Source of the DNA: an uncultured Treponema sp.
GTDB lineage: Bacteria; Spirochaetota; Spirochaetia; Treponematales; Treponemataceae
Assembly: GCA_947177175.1 (NCBI GenBank)
Contig: CAMWTK010000005.1
Span: forward strand, 1 to 64,000
DNA length: 64,000 bases
Direction: 5' to 3'
The translations under genes were made by a program, and so were the position numbers. Under the pieces are notes generated by a model that saw only the letters and a list, made by a program, of their open reading frames with translations, was not told where the DNA came from and made no database searches. Shown one piece after another: positions 9,324 to 18,270 of this stretch. How positions within the stretch are numbered: the stretch's first letter is position 1; each line of letters starts with the position of its first letter.

Positions 9324-9754
9324 GCTCTAGTTCCTATCTAAAGACACAGTATACCGCAAAACGCCGCATTCGCATAGAGGGGAAAGCAGCGCGGACTGGG
9401 ATTTGCGGCGGGAGCGTTCTGCGGTGAACACATAGCCGCCGTTCCCGCGCGGCACAACAGCGGCACGTGCGCCACAAGGGGGATTTGGTCTAAAACACTG
9501 TATCTTTTGAACCAATTCCCTAAAGGATTTTAACGGAAGATTTCGTGAAAGACGACGCGGAAAAGGAGCGGCACACAAGACCAACGGCCTCACGCTTACT
9601 TATAGACATCAAAATATCATTTTTACCACTTTTTCTGAAAAAAAAATGTTTTTTTTGCAGAATGCCCGCAGACAGGAACGCCAACTCGCCGTTTTCTTTA
9701 CAAACCGACCGTTATTCCGTATCATGGGATAATCGCCATTTTCCGGGGGAAAGC
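9324..9754. other. Divergent intergenic region of 431 bp
   Basis: No convincing gene is seen here. It holds the carB promoter at its left end and a sigma70-like promoter for the CoA-binding gene at its right end. It also contains an A9-TG-T8 tract (9638-9656) and an AT-rich block (about 9595-9660) in an otherwise GC-rich sequence. Open frames in both directions have no recognisable product. Confidence 0.6.
9697..9725 (+). promoter_or_regulatory. Sigma70-type promoter for CoA-binding protein gene
   Basis: TTTACA (9697-9702), a 17-bp spacer and TATCAT (9720-9725) precede the ATG at 9755 by 29 nt. A GGGGGA ribosome site lies between. Confidence 0.55.
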
Positions 9755-10123
9755 ATGGATCTGAAAGAAATTATGCAGCAGCAGTCGTTTGCGGTGGCGG
9801 GCGACACGGTGCGTCCGCACAAATATGCCGCGCAGATTAAGCAGGGGCTGATTGAGCACGGCTACACGGTGTATGCGGTGGGAAAAGAGCTTGCCAGTTT
9901 CAACGACATTGACGGGGAGATTGACATCATCGACCTGTGCATCAATCCGGCGCAGGGGCTTGCGCTCATGCGCGAGTGCAAGAAGCCGTTCAAGTGCATT
10001 GTCATTCAGCCGGGGGCAGAAAGCGACGAGCTGCTCGCGTTCCTTGACGAACACCTGCTGCCGTATATCCAGGGCTGCCTGCTCGTGGGACTGAGCGTGT
10101 ACGCAAAGGACGTAAAGCAATGA
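9755..10123 (+). CDS. CoA-binding domain protein, YccU-like
   Basis: This small Rossmann-fold protein (122 aa) is of the CoA_binding_2 (YccU/succinyl-CoA-synthetase-alpha-like) family. It has the family layout: an N-terminal FAVAGDT loop, HGYTVYAVGK after the first helix, a central IDIIDLCINP strand and a conserved CIVIQPGAES near residue 90. Such proteins bind CoA or dinucleotides, and their physiological role is generally unknown. The start ATG 9755 has GGGGGA 4-9 nt upstream. Its stop overlaps the start of the methyltransferase gene (ATGA), so the two are translationally coupled. Confidence 0.8.
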   Translation: MDLKEIMQQQSFAVAGDTVRPHKYAAQIKQGLIEHGYTVYAVGKELASFNDIDGEIDIIDLCINPAQGLALMRECKKPFKCIVIQPGAESDELLAFLDEHLLPYIQGCLLVGLSVYAKDVKQ

Positions 10124-11331
10124 TACTTTCTGCCACGCTCTCAAAACCGACCGCCGCCGTTCGCGAGGCATTCGGCAGGGATATTGTGCGCGTCAAAGTC
10201 AAAATCCGCGCGGCAAGCACGGACGGCGGCGCGGCATACACGGCGGAACTCTTTACCAAAACGCAAGTCTTCCACCAAAAAATGACGGCGGCAGAACTGG
10301 ATTCATTCCTGTCTGCCCATGCAGGCACGACGTTCCGTTCCTGCGTCGAGCGCACGGAGCGCGAAGAAATCACGATTCTGGCGAACAAAAAAGGCCGGAC
10401 GACGCGCCTTGCAAAGCCGCTGCCGCACGACGGACAGCAAGCCGTGCCGACTGAAAACGCGGGCGAAAACCGCACCAAGGCATATCTGCTGCGCGAGGGC
10501 GTTCCCGTTCCGTTCCTCGTCCGACTGGGCGTGATGACCGCGCAGGGAAAAGTCATCGCGGCAAAATACGACAAATTCCGGCAGGTGAACCGGTTTTTGG
10601 AATACGTGGACGACGTGCTGGACGACGTGATTGCCGCCCGCGCACAAGCCGATTCCGGCACAGAACGACCGAATCCGCTGCGCATCGTGGACTTTGGGTC
10701 GGGAAAATCGTACCTGACCTTTGCGGTGCAGTATTTTCTGACGGAAATCCGCCACATCGACTGCGAGATAACGGGGCTTGACCTGAAAGGAGACGTGGTT
10801 GCCTGGTGCAACGCGCTCGCCGAATCCTGCGGCTGCAAGAACCTCCGCTTTGCCGTGGGAGACATCGCGCACTATGGCGACGGGCGCGAAGCCGACATCG
10901 TGATGACGCTCCACGCCTGCGACACGGCGACCGACTACGCGCTCGATTACGCCGTCCGCCACCATGCCGCCGCCATTCTGAGCGTTCCCTGCTGCCAGCA
11001 CGAACTGAACGCGCAGCTTGATTACCGCACGGTCGCCCGCCCCGAAGTCGCCTCGCCGTTCGCGCCGCTGCTCAAGCATGGCCTCCTCAAAGAACGCTTT
11101 GCGGCACTGGCAACGGACGCGCTCCGGGCGGCGTACTTGGAAGACGCGGGCTATAAAGTGACCGTGCTGGAATTCATTGATGAAAGCCACACGCCCAAAA
11201 ACCTGCTCATCCGCGCGGTGCGGAAAGCAGGCGGAACGGCACGGTCGTTGGCGCGCGCGGAGGCAGACCGGCTTTTGGACGCGCTCGGCGTAACGCAGAC
11301 GTTCGCACAGGCGCGGAAAAACGAATCATAG
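10120..11331 (+). CDS. SAM-dependent methyltransferase (Methyltransf_32-like)
   Basis: This 403-aa protein has an N-terminal ~150-residue domain and a class I methyltransferase core. The SAM loop VDFGSGKSYLTF is near residue 188, the acidic residue sits in TGLDLKGDV, and a TLHACDTATDYAL motif is followed by SVPCCQHELN, both typical of the METTL25/Methyltransf_32 group. The substrate is unknown; rRNA or tRNA is a reasonable guess. It starts inside the stop of the CoA-binding gene and its last bases overlap the convergent HAD gene by 6 nt. Confidence 0.8.
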   Translation: MILSATLSKPTAAVREAFGRDIVRVKVKIRAASTDGGAAYTAELFTKTQVFHQKMTAAELDSFLSAHAGTTFRSCVERTEREEITILANKKGRTTRLAKPLPHDGQQAVPTENAGENRTKAYLLREGVPVPFLVRLGVMTAQGKVIAAKYDKFRQVNRFLEYVDDVLDDVIAARAQADSGTERPNPLRIVDFGSGKSYLTFAVQYFLTEIRHIDCEITGLDLKGDVVAWCNALAESCGCKNLRFAVGDIAHYGDGREADIVMTLHACDTATDYALDYAVRHHAAAILSVPCCQHELNAQLDYRTVARPEVASPFAPLLKHGLLKERFAALATDALRAAYLEDAGYKVTVLEFIDESHTPKNLLIRAVRKAGGTARSLARAEADRLLDALGVTQTFAQARKNES

Positions 11332-12162
11332 CACCCAGTCGCGCAGGAATTTGCCTACGCCGTCGTGGTTGTTGTCGTCCTCCGTCACGTAACGCGCGGC
11401 TTCCTGAATGTACGGCAGCGCGTTGCGCATGGCAACACCGTGGTGCGCCAGCCGGATCATGCTTTCGTCGTTCATGCTGTCGCCGAATGCCATCGTCCGT
11501 TCCGGCGGAATGCCGAGCCGCTTTGCCAGCTCCAGCAATGCCTCGCCTTTGCCGCTGTGCGCGGGCATAATCTCCAAAAAATACGGCTTGCTCACAAAAA
11601 TGACCGCGCGGTCGCCGAGCGCGCGCTTCAAATCGGCCTGCAATGTTTGCAGCACGGCAGGATCGCCGGGAATGACCATTTTGCTCTGCCCGTTCTTGAT
11701 GAAATCGGCAAAATCGGGGCGCACTTCCATGGAAAGCCCGCACAGCTCCACGTCAAGGCGCGTCCATTTGTTGTCCTTGGACGGATAAATCGTCGCCGGG
11801 TCATAGGTCTGGCACGGAAGCCCGCGTTTTTCGGCCTCACGATAGGCGTACAGCAGCACGTCGCCGTCAACGGTGCGCGCGTAAATCTGCCGCCGCTCGT
11901 GCATGTCGTAAATGGTCGCCCCGTTCATGGCAATGATGTAGCGTCCCGCCTGCGAGCCGGCAATATCCAGCCGGCGCACGTAGGGCAGAATCGCGTTTTC
12001 GGCACGCCCCGAACAGAGCACGACAAAAATGCCCCGCGCGGCGCACGACTGCAAGGCGGCGACCGTAAGCGGCATAATCTGCAAATTTTTGTCGAGCAGC
12101 GTGTCGTCCAAGTCGAGTGCGATAATGCCGACGGCAAGTTTTGACTGCGGAAGTTTGTGCAT
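11326..12162 (-). CDS. Cof-type HAD-superfamily phosphatase
   Basis: This is a HAD hydrolase of 278 aa of the Cof/YidA type, with a C2-type cap. It carries the DxDxT nucleophile motif in ALDLDDTLL near the N-terminus and the Mg-binding GDSMND motif near residue 225. These enzymes hydrolyse small phosphorylated metabolites such as sugar phosphates or FMN. The frame is open a little further upstream, but ATG 12162 is preferred because a TATACT box (12169-12174) lies only 6 nt before it and there is no ribosome site, pointing to a leaderless transcript. The substrate is unknown. Confidence 0.88.
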   Translation of the reverse strand: MHKLPQSKLAVGIIALDLDDTLLDKNLQIMPLTVAALQSCAARGIFVVLCSGRAENAILPYVRRLDIAGSQAGRYIIAMNGATIYDMHERRQIYARTVDGDVLLYAYREAEKRGLPCQTYDPATIYPSKDNKWTRLDVELCGLSMEVRPDFADFIKNGQSKMVIPGDPAVLQTLQADLKRALGDRAVIFVSKPYFLEIMPAHSGKGEALLELAKRLGIPPERTMAFGDSMNDESMIRLAHHGVAMRNALPYIQEAARYVTEDDNNHDGVGKFLRDWVL

Positions 12163-12257
12163 GACAAAAGTATACCACAATGCGGCGGCGTTGATAAGCG
12201 CACAAGCGCGCGGCGGGCAAAAAATCCGCCGACAGGGCGCATCCGCAAAAAAAATCC

Positions 12258-12287
12258 TTGCCGAATTCGCCTGTTTGTTAGTATTTT
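12258..12287 (+). promoter_or_regulatory. Putative htpG promoter
   Basis: TTGCCG (12258-12263), an 18-bp spacer and TATTTT (12282-12287) lie 56 nt before the htpG start. No CIRCE-type inverted repeat was seen, so heat control by HrcA is not supported. Confidence 0.4.
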
Positions 12288-12342
12288 ATTGAAGAGAGCC
12301 ACGCCGTCCGCGCGGCATATTTTTCACAGAAGAAGGAATCGT

Positions 12343-14319
12343 ATGGCAACCTATCAGTTTCAGACCGAAGTGAATCAGCTGCTCAAGCTGATTATCCATT
12401 CCATGTATTCGAACAAGGACATCTTCCTGCGCGAAATCGTCTCCAATGCGTCGGATGCCTTGGACAAGCTCAAATACCTGACCGTCTCCGACGACAATTA
12501 CAAGGACATCAAGACCGAGCCGAGAATCGACATCCGCTTTGACGAAACGGACAAACTGCTCGTCGTGCAGGACAGCGGCATCGGCATGACGGACGAAGAC
12601 CTCACCGCAAACCTCGGCACGATTGCCCGCTCCGGCACAAAGGCGTTCATCGAAAAAATCGCCGCGGACAAGAACGCGGGCGAATCAAACCTCATCGGGC
12701 AGTTCGGCGTGGGATTCTACAGCGCGTTCATGGCGGCAAAAGAAATCACCGTCATCACGCGCAAGGCGGGCGACAAAAGCGGAAAAATCTGGAAGTGGTC
12801 GAGCGACGGAACGAACGCTTATTCTATTGAAGAAATCGCCGCAGACAGCGACCTCGCCAAAAAATACGGCTTTGACAAGCCGGAGACTTGCGGCTCTGCA
12901 ATCGAAATGCACCTGAATGACGACAGCAAGGACTACGCGAGCCGCTGGAAAATCGAAGAGCTGATCAAACGCTATTCCGACCACATCGCGTTCCCGATTT
13001 ATTTGCATTACGTGCAGAATAAATACGACGACAAAGGCAACATCACGGGCAGCGAGCAGAAAATCGACCAGGTGAACAGCGCGTCGGCATTGTGGAAGCG
13101 CAGCAAGAGCGAGCTGAAAGCCGCCGACTACAACGAATTCTACAAGACGACCACGCACGACACGCAAGATCCGCTCACCTACCTGCACACGCACGCCGAA
13201 GGCACGCAGGAATACACCACGCTGTTCTACGTGCCGCAGCGCGCACCGTTCGACATGTATCAGGCGGACTACAAGAGCGGCGTAAAACTGTACGTCAAGC
13301 GCGTGTTCATCACCGACGACGACCGCGAGCTGCTCCCCGCCTACCTGCGATTCGTGCGCGGCATCATTGACAGCGAGGACTTGCCGCTCAACGTGAGCCG
13401 CGAAATCTTGCAGCAGAACCGCATCCTTGAGACAATCAAAACGCAGTCCGTCAAAAAACTGCTTTCCGAATTCAGGAAAATGGGCGAAGCCGCAGACAAG
13501 GCGCGCAAGGTGGAAAAACAGGACGACAAGGACAAAAAAGCAATCGAAACCTGGAACACGTTCGTCGGCCAGTTCAACCGCCCGATGAAAGAAGGCCTGT
13601 ACGGCGACTACGCGAACCGCGACGACATCTGCGAGATCGTGCGCTTCAAATCGACCGACGAAAGCGGCACGGGCGACGACCATTGGACGAGTTTTGCCGA
13701 CTACGTGCAGCGCATGAAGCCCGACCAAAAGGCGATTTACTACATCACGGGCAGCGACGAAAAGAACCTGCGCGCGTCCCCGCTGCTTGAAGCGTACAAA
13801 AAGAAAGGCTTTGAAGTGCTGATTATGGCGGACGACATCGACGACATCGTGATTCCGTCGCTCATGAAGTACAAAGACTTTGACCTGAAAGCCGTGAACC
13901 GCGCGGGCAGCGACGACGAGCTGGGCGTGGACAAGGACGAGGCGAAAAAGAAAGCAGACGCGTTCAAGCCGGTGCAGGAAAAAATCAAAAAGGCGTTGGG
14001 CGACCGCGTAAAGGACGTAACGCTCTCAAAACGCCTGAGCGACAGCCCCAGCTGCATCGTGGTGGACGAAAACGACCCCAGCCTGCAAATGGAACGTATG
14101 ATGCGCGCCATGGGACAGGCGGGTATGGGTGCCGTCAAGCCGATTCTTGAAGTAAACGGCGACCATACTATCGTCAAGACGCTTGAGGCAACGAGCGACG
14201 AGGCATACATCGCAAACGTGGCGGAAGTCCTGCTTGACCAGGCATTGCTCGTCAGCGGCGCGGAACTGAAAAATCCCGCCGATTTCGTCAAGGCGATGAA
14301 TGCGTTGTTAAGCAAGTAA
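12343..14319 (+). CDS. htpG: Molecular chaperone HtpG (Hsp90)
   Basis: This cytosolic ATP-dependent Hsp90 chaperone is 658 aa, close to the usual bacterial length. Diagnostic motifs are LIIHSMYSNKDIFLREIVSN at the N-terminus, SNASDALDK, the nucleotide loop DSGIGMTDEDL, IGQFGVGFYSAFM, and the middle-domain catalytic Arg region LPLNVSREILQ. The true start is ATG 12343, preceded by GAAGGA; upstream in-frame sequence has no Hsp90 similarity. It is followed after 32 nt by the NifU-like gene, which has its own promoter. Confidence 0.97.
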   Translation: MATYQFQTEVNQLLKLIIHSMYSNKDIFLREIVSNASDALDKLKYLTVSDDNYKDIKTEPRIDIRFDETDKLLVVQDSGIGMTDEDLTANLGTIARSGTKAFIEKIAADKNAGESNLIGQFGVGFYSAFMAAKEITVITRKAGDKSGKIWKWSSDGTNAYSIEEIAADSDLAKKYGFDKPETCGSAIEMHLNDDSKDYASRWKIEELIKRYSDHIAFPIYLHYVQNKYDDKGNITGSEQKIDQVNSASALWKRSKSELKAADYNEFYKTTTHDTQDPLTYLHTHAEGTQEYTTLFYVPQRAPFDMYQADYKSGVKLYVKRVFITDDDRELLPAYLRFVRGIIDSEDLPLNVSREILQQNRILETIKTQSVKKLLSEFRKMGEAADKARKVEKQDDKDKKAIETWNTFVGQFNRPMKEGLYGDYANRDDICEIVRFKSTDESGTGDDHWTSFADYVQRMKPDQKAIYYITGSDEKNLRASPLLEAYKKKGFEVLIMADDIDDIVIPSLMKYKDFDLKAVNRAGSDDELGVDKDEAKKKADAFKPVQEKIKKALGDRVKDVTLSKRLSDSPSCIVVDENDPSLQMERMMRAMGQAGMGAVKPILEVNGDHTIVKTLEATSDEAYIANVAEVLLDQALLVSGAELKNPADFVKAMNALLSK

Positions 14320-14333
14320 ATCTGTGGTATACT
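14305..14333 (+). promoter_or_regulatory. Promoter of NifU-like/YgiQ/DXS operon
   Basis: TTGTTA (14305-14310), a 17-bp spacer and TATACT (14328-14333) lie at the end of htpG. TAGGAG follows, then ATG 14352. Confidence 0.65.
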
Positions 14334-14351
14334 GAAAAATAGGAGTACCGA

Positions 14352-14591
14352 ATGGCTGAAGCAAATTTTGAAGCGACCGTAAAGGAAGCGTTGGATATGT
14401 TCCGTCCGCAGTTGCAGGCGGACGGCGGCGATATGGAATTCGTCAGCATTGACGACGAAAATCGCGTGCATCTGCGCCTGACCGGCAGCTGCGGAAGCTG
14501 TCCTATGGCGACGATGACGCTCAAAATGGGTATCGAACGGTATCTCAAAGATGCCTGCCCCGAAGTGACCGAGGTCGTGCAGGAACGATAA
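14352..14591 (+). CDS. NifU-like iron-sulfur scaffold (NifU C-terminal domain)
   Basis: This stand-alone NifU C-terminal domain (79 aa) of the Nfu type carries Fe-S clusters to target proteins. The thioredoxin-like CxxC cluster motif is clear in TGSCGSCPMA around residues 46-55, with the surrounding QADGGDMEFV and a helix ending in EVTEVV. The start has AGGAG upstream. The following radical SAM protein begins one base after this stop, so Fe-S delivery to that enzyme is an appealing but unproven link. Confidence 0.9.
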   Translation: MAEANFEATVKEALDMFRPQLQADGGDMEFVSIDDENRVHLRLTGSCGSCPMATMTLKMGIERYLKDACPEVTEVVQER

Positions 14592-16448
14592 GTGCCGCTG
14601 CTTCCCGTCTGCAAGCAAGACCTTTTGGAGCGCGGCATTGATCAGCTTGATTTTGTGTTCGTCTCCGGCGATGCGTATGTCGATCATGCGTCGTTCGCCG
14701 CCGCGCTCCTCGGTCGCCTGCTTGAATCGCATGGATATACGGTCGGCATTATCGCCCAGCCCGACTGGAAAAAGACAGAAAGTTTTACCGTGCTCGGTCG
14801 TCCGCGGCTTGCGTTCCTAGTGAGCGCGGGCGCAATGGACAGCATGGTCGCCAATTACACGGCGAACAACAAGCCGCGCTCGGACGATGCCTATGCCCAT
14901 GGCGGCGTTGCGGGGCATCGTCCCGACCGCGCGATCATCACGTATTGCGCAAAAATCCGCGAAGCCTACAAAGGCGTGCCTGTCCTCATCGGCGGCATTG
15001 AAGCGAGCCTGCGGCGCACCGCCCATTACGATTACTGGTCAAACACCGTGCGCCGCTCAGTCCTTTTGGACAGCAAGGCGGATTTGCTCATGTACGGCAT
15101 GGGCGAGCATTCGTTGCTTGAGATTGCGTCGCTGCTCGCAAAAGGCGTTCCCGCGCGGCAGATCCGGGGCGTGCGCGGAACGGTATGGTACACGGGCAGA
15201 GCGGAAGAACTGCCGCCCCACGCGGACACATGGTCGTCGGGACGTGTTCCCGAATCGCTCGCGCTCATGCTGCCGTCATACGCGGACATCAGCAAGAACA
15301 CCGACGAAAGCAAGACGCTGTTCGCGCACTCATATCTGACGCAGGAACAGAACACCGACGCGCTCAACGGTCATGTGCTGATTGAGCCGACGGATGCGCG
15401 GTTTGTCGTACAGGAAAAAGCGGCATTGCCGCTCACCACGGAAGAATTCGACGCGCTCTACGCGCTGCCGTTCACGCGCCAGTGGCATCCCCGGTATGAC
15501 ACGACCGCAGAAAACGGCAAGACGGGCGTTCCCGCGCTTGCCGAAGTGCAGTTTTCGCTCATCAGCTGCCGCGGGTGTTTTGGCGCGTGTTCGTTCTGCG
15601 CGATTACGTTTCATCAGGGGCGCAGAATCCAAAGCCGCAGCCATGAAAGCCTGCTCCGCGAAGCCGAACAGATGACGCACCATCCCGCGTTCAAAGGCTA
15701 CATCCACGACGTGGGCGGTCCGACGGCGAATTTTCGCCACGATGCGTGCGCGGCGCAGGCAAAACGCGGCGCGTGCGCACACCGCGACTGCCTCGGCACG
15801 AATCCCTGCCCCAACGTCACCGTTGACCACACGGAATATATCGCCCTGCTACGCAAACTGCGCGCGCTTCCCCGCGTCAAAAAAGTGTTCGTCCGATCGG
15901 GCATCCGCTTTGATTATCTGATGATGGACAGCGATGAGACGTTTTTGCGCGAGCTGTGCGAGCATCACGTCAGCGGACAGCTCAAAGTCGCGCCCGAACA
16001 CGTGAATGACGACGTGCTCCGCCTCATGCGCAAAAGTTCCCATGCCGTCTATGAGCGGTTTGCCGACGCATACGCGCAGATGAACCGCCGCCTGCACAAA
16101 AAGCAGTACCTCGTGCCGTACTATATCTGCGCGCATCCGGGGTCAGGGCTGAACGAGGCGATTGACGTTGCGCTCTACCTCAAAAAAACGGGCTTCGTCC
16201 CCGACCAAGTGCAGGATTTTTATCCTACGCCGGGAAGCCTTTCCACCTGCATGTACTACACGGGGCTGAACCCGCACCGGCAGAACGCGGACGGCTCGCT
16301 CGAAAAAATCTACGTGGCACGGGGCGCACACGAACGCCGCCTGCAACGCGCGCTCGTGCAGTTTAACCGGCGCGAAAACGCCAGCCTGGTGCGCGAGGCA
16401 CTGCAACGGGCGGGCAGAACAGATCTTATACCTATTTTGCTGCGGTAA
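14592..16448 (+). CDS. YgiQ-type radical SAM protein
   Basis: This 618-aa member of the YgiQ/UPF0313 family has an N-terminal B12-binding-like region and then a radical SAM core. The CxxxCxxC cluster motif is CFGACSFC near residue 333. Other family marks are GGIEASLRRTAHYDYW, FHQGRRIQSRS and KVAPEHVNDDVL. The reaction is not known for the family. The start codon is GTG, immediately after the NifU-like stop, with AGGA within the preceding gene. It is shorter than E. coli YgiQ (about 740 aa), lacking the last C-terminal extension, as is common elsewhere. Confidence 0.88.
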   Translation: MPLLPVCKQDLLERGIDQLDFVFVSGDAYVDHASFAAALLGRLLESHGYTVGIIAQPDWKKTESFTVLGRPRLAFLVSAGAMDSMVANYTANNKPRSDDAYAHGGVAGHRPDRAIITYCAKIREAYKGVPVLIGGIEASLRRTAHYDYWSNTVRRSVLLDSKADLLMYGMGEHSLLEIASLLAKGVPARQIRGVRGTVWYTGRAEELPPHADTWSSGRVPESLALMLPSYADISKNTDESKTLFAHSYLTQEQNTDALNGHVLIEPTDARFVVQEKAALPLTTEEFDALYALPFTRQWHPRYDTTAENGKTGVPALAEVQFSLISCRGCFGACSFCAITFHQGRRIQSRSHESLLREAEQMTHHPAFKGYIHDVGGPTANFRHDACAAQAKRGACAHRDCLGTNPCPNVTVDHTEYIALLRKLRALPRVKKVFVRSGIRFDYLMMDSDETFLRELCEHHVSGQLKVAPEHVNDDVLRLMRKSSHAVYERFADAYAQMNRRLHKKQYLVPYYICAHPGSGLNEAIDVALYLKKTGFVPDQVQDFYPTPGSLSTCMYYTGLNPHRQNADGSLEKIYVARGAHERRLQRALVQFNRRENASLVREALQRAGRTDLIPILLR

Positions 16449-16465
16449 GCGGCACGGAGGCTTGT

Positions 16466-18223
16466 ATGTATATCGAAAAAATCAATCGTCCGGCAGACGT
16501 GAAGAACCTGGACGAAAACGCGCTGACCGCACTTGCGGCAGAAATCCGCACGCTGCTCATACAGAAACTGAGCGTCCATGGCGGACATTTCGGTCCGAAC
16601 CTTGGTTTTGTGGAAGCGACGATTGCGCTGCATTATGTGTTCGATTCGCCGACCGACAAAATCGTGTTCGACGTGTCGCATCAGACGTATGCGCACAAAA
16701 TGCTGACCGGGCGCAAAGATGCCTGGCTCTCCGAGTCGCATTACGACGACGTGACGGGCTTTACCAATCCGGCGGAAAGCGAGCATGATTTGTTCACGAT
16801 TGGGCACACGTCAACGGCAATCAGCCTGGCGACTGGCCTCGCAAAAGCGCGCGACTTGACGGGCGGTACGGAAAACGTGATCGCCGTCATCGGGGACGGG
16901 TCGTTGAGCGGCGGCGAGGCACTGGAAGCCCTGAACGTCGCGGGCGAGTTGGGCGGAAACTGCATTATCGTGGTGAACGACAACGATATGTCGATCGCGG
17001 AAAACCATGGCGGCATGTACAAGACTTTGCGCGAGCTGCGCGAAAGCGACGGGTCGTCGCCGAACAATCTGTTCAAGGCAATGGGGCTTGCCTACCGCTT
17101 CGTCAAAGACGGCAACGACATTGCGTCGCTTGTTGCCGCGTTCCGGGCGGTCAAGGACAGCACAACGCCGGTGGTCGTCCATATCGTCACGCAAAAAGGC
17201 AAGGGCTACAAAATCGCCGAAGAAAACCGCGAGGCTTGGCATTTTACCGCCCCGTTCGACATCGCCACGGGCAAGCCAAAGTCCGTGCGCGGCGGCGAAA
17301 ACTACGGCGACCTGACGGCGGATTTCCTGCTCCAAAAAATGCAGGCGGACAGGCGCGTCGCCGTGCTTACCGCGGGAACGCCGACCGTGCTCGGATTCAC
17401 CAAGGAAAGGCGCGACAAGGCGGGCGCGCAGTTTATCGACGTGGGCATTGCAGAAGAGACGGCGACGGCCATGGCAAGCGGCTTGGCAAAACGGGGCGCA
17501 AAGCCTGTTTTTGGCGTGTTCAGCACGTTTTTCCAGCGATGCTACGACCAAATGCAGCAGGACGTGTGCATCAACGGAACGGCGGCGACGTTTGTGGTCT
17601 GCGGCGCGAGCGTGTGGGGCATGAGCGACGTGACGCATATCGGCTACTATGACATTCAGATGCTCGCGCACATTCCCGGCCTTGTATACCTTGCGCCCAC
17701 CTGCTGCGAGGAATATTTTGCTATGCTCGACTGGGCAATCGAACAGAACCAGTTTCCCGTGGCAATCCGCCAGCCGTCAAACGGCGTGATTCATGCCGAC
17801 CGACCGCTACGCCACGACTACAGCGCGCTCAACACGTTCCAGACCGAACGGGACGGCAGCGATGTCGCCGTGCTTGCCTTGGGCGATTTTTTCCAACTGG
17901 GAGAAAATGTCGTCGCGTCACTCAAAAAGCACTTGCAGATTGACGCGACGCTCGTCAATCCCGTGTATGCGTCAGGCATCGACACGGCGGCACTGACTGA
18001 GATAGCAAAAAACCACCGCGTCGTCGTGACGATTGAGGACGGCATTTTGGCAGGCGGCTGGGGACAAACCGTCGCAAGTTTTTACGGCGCGGACACCCGC
18101 GTCAAAGTGCTGAACTACGGCCTGCAAAAAACATTTTTGGACGGCTACAATGCAGACGACGTGCTCAAAGCGAATCGCCTGACGGCAGCACAGATTACGG
18201 CGGACATCAAAGCGGCGTTGTAA
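16466..18223 (+). CDS. DXS/transketolase-family TPP enzyme
   Basis: This 585-aa thiamine-diphosphate enzyme is closest to 1-deoxy-D-xylulose-5-phosphate synthase. The N-terminal half has the substrate loop IGHTSTAISLATG, the TPP motif GDGSLSGGEALEALN and NDNDMSIAEN. The C-terminal half has DVGIAEETA and FSTFFQRCYDQ. However, the usual DXS signature around DRAG..GADGPTHQG is changed to CGAS..GMSDVTHIG, and the protein is about 35-50 residues shorter than typical DXS. It may be the isoprenoid-pathway enzyme or a paralogue with another ketol-transfer reaction. The start ATG has GGAGG 5 nt upstream, 17 nt after the YgiQ-type gene. Confidence 0.75.
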   Translation: MYIEKINRPADVKNLDENALTALAAEIRTLLIQKLSVHGGHFGPNLGFVEATIALHYVFDSPTDKIVFDVSHQTYAHKMLTGRKDAWLSESHYDDVTGFTNPAESEHDLFTIGHTSTAISLATGLAKARDLTGGTENVIAVIGDGSLSGGEALEALNVAGELGGNCIIVVNDNDMSIAENHGGMYKTLRELRESDGSSPNNLFKAMGLAYRFVKDGNDIASLVAAFRAVKDSTTPVVVHIVTQKGKGYKIAEENREAWHFTAPFDIATGKPKSVRGGENYGDLTADFLLQKMQADRRVAVLTAGTPTVLGFTKERRDKAGAQFIDVGIAEETATAMASGLAKRGAKPVFGVFSTFFQRCYDQMQQDVCINGTAATFVVCGASVWGMSDVTHIGYYDIQMLAHIPGLVYLAPTCCEEYFAMLDWAIEQNQFPVAIRQPSNGVIHADRPLRHDYSALNTFQTERDGSDVAVLALGDFFQLGENVVASLKKHLQIDATLVNPVYASGIDTAALTEIAKNHRVVVTIEDGILAGGWGQTVASFYGADTRVKVLNYGLQKTFLDGYNADDVLKANRLTAAQITADIKAAL

Positions 18224-18230
18224 TCGGCGC

Positions 18231-18270
18231 GATAACGCACCATTATACGTCTTGATAAGGGTGCGTTATC
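18231..18270. terminator. Convergent stem-loop between DXS-family and PurF-like genes
   Basis: GATAACGCACC (18231-18241) pairs perfectly with GGTGCGTTATC (18260-18270) around an 18-nt loop. It lies between two convergent genes but lacks a good T-run, so it may end or stabilise both transcripts. Confidence 0.5.

Noticed and set aside
9327-9593. Leftward open frame of 88 codons before carB
   Set aside because: No ribosome site, no recognisable product, and it spans the carB promoter region.
9545-9754. N-terminal extension of the CoA-binding protein
   Set aside because: It covers the A/T tract and the promoter, and the conserved protein starts at ATG 9755 with a good ribosome site.
12157-12342. 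N-terminal extension of HtpG
   Set aside because: It has no Hsp90 similarity and overlaps the promoter; the conserved start is ATG 12343.
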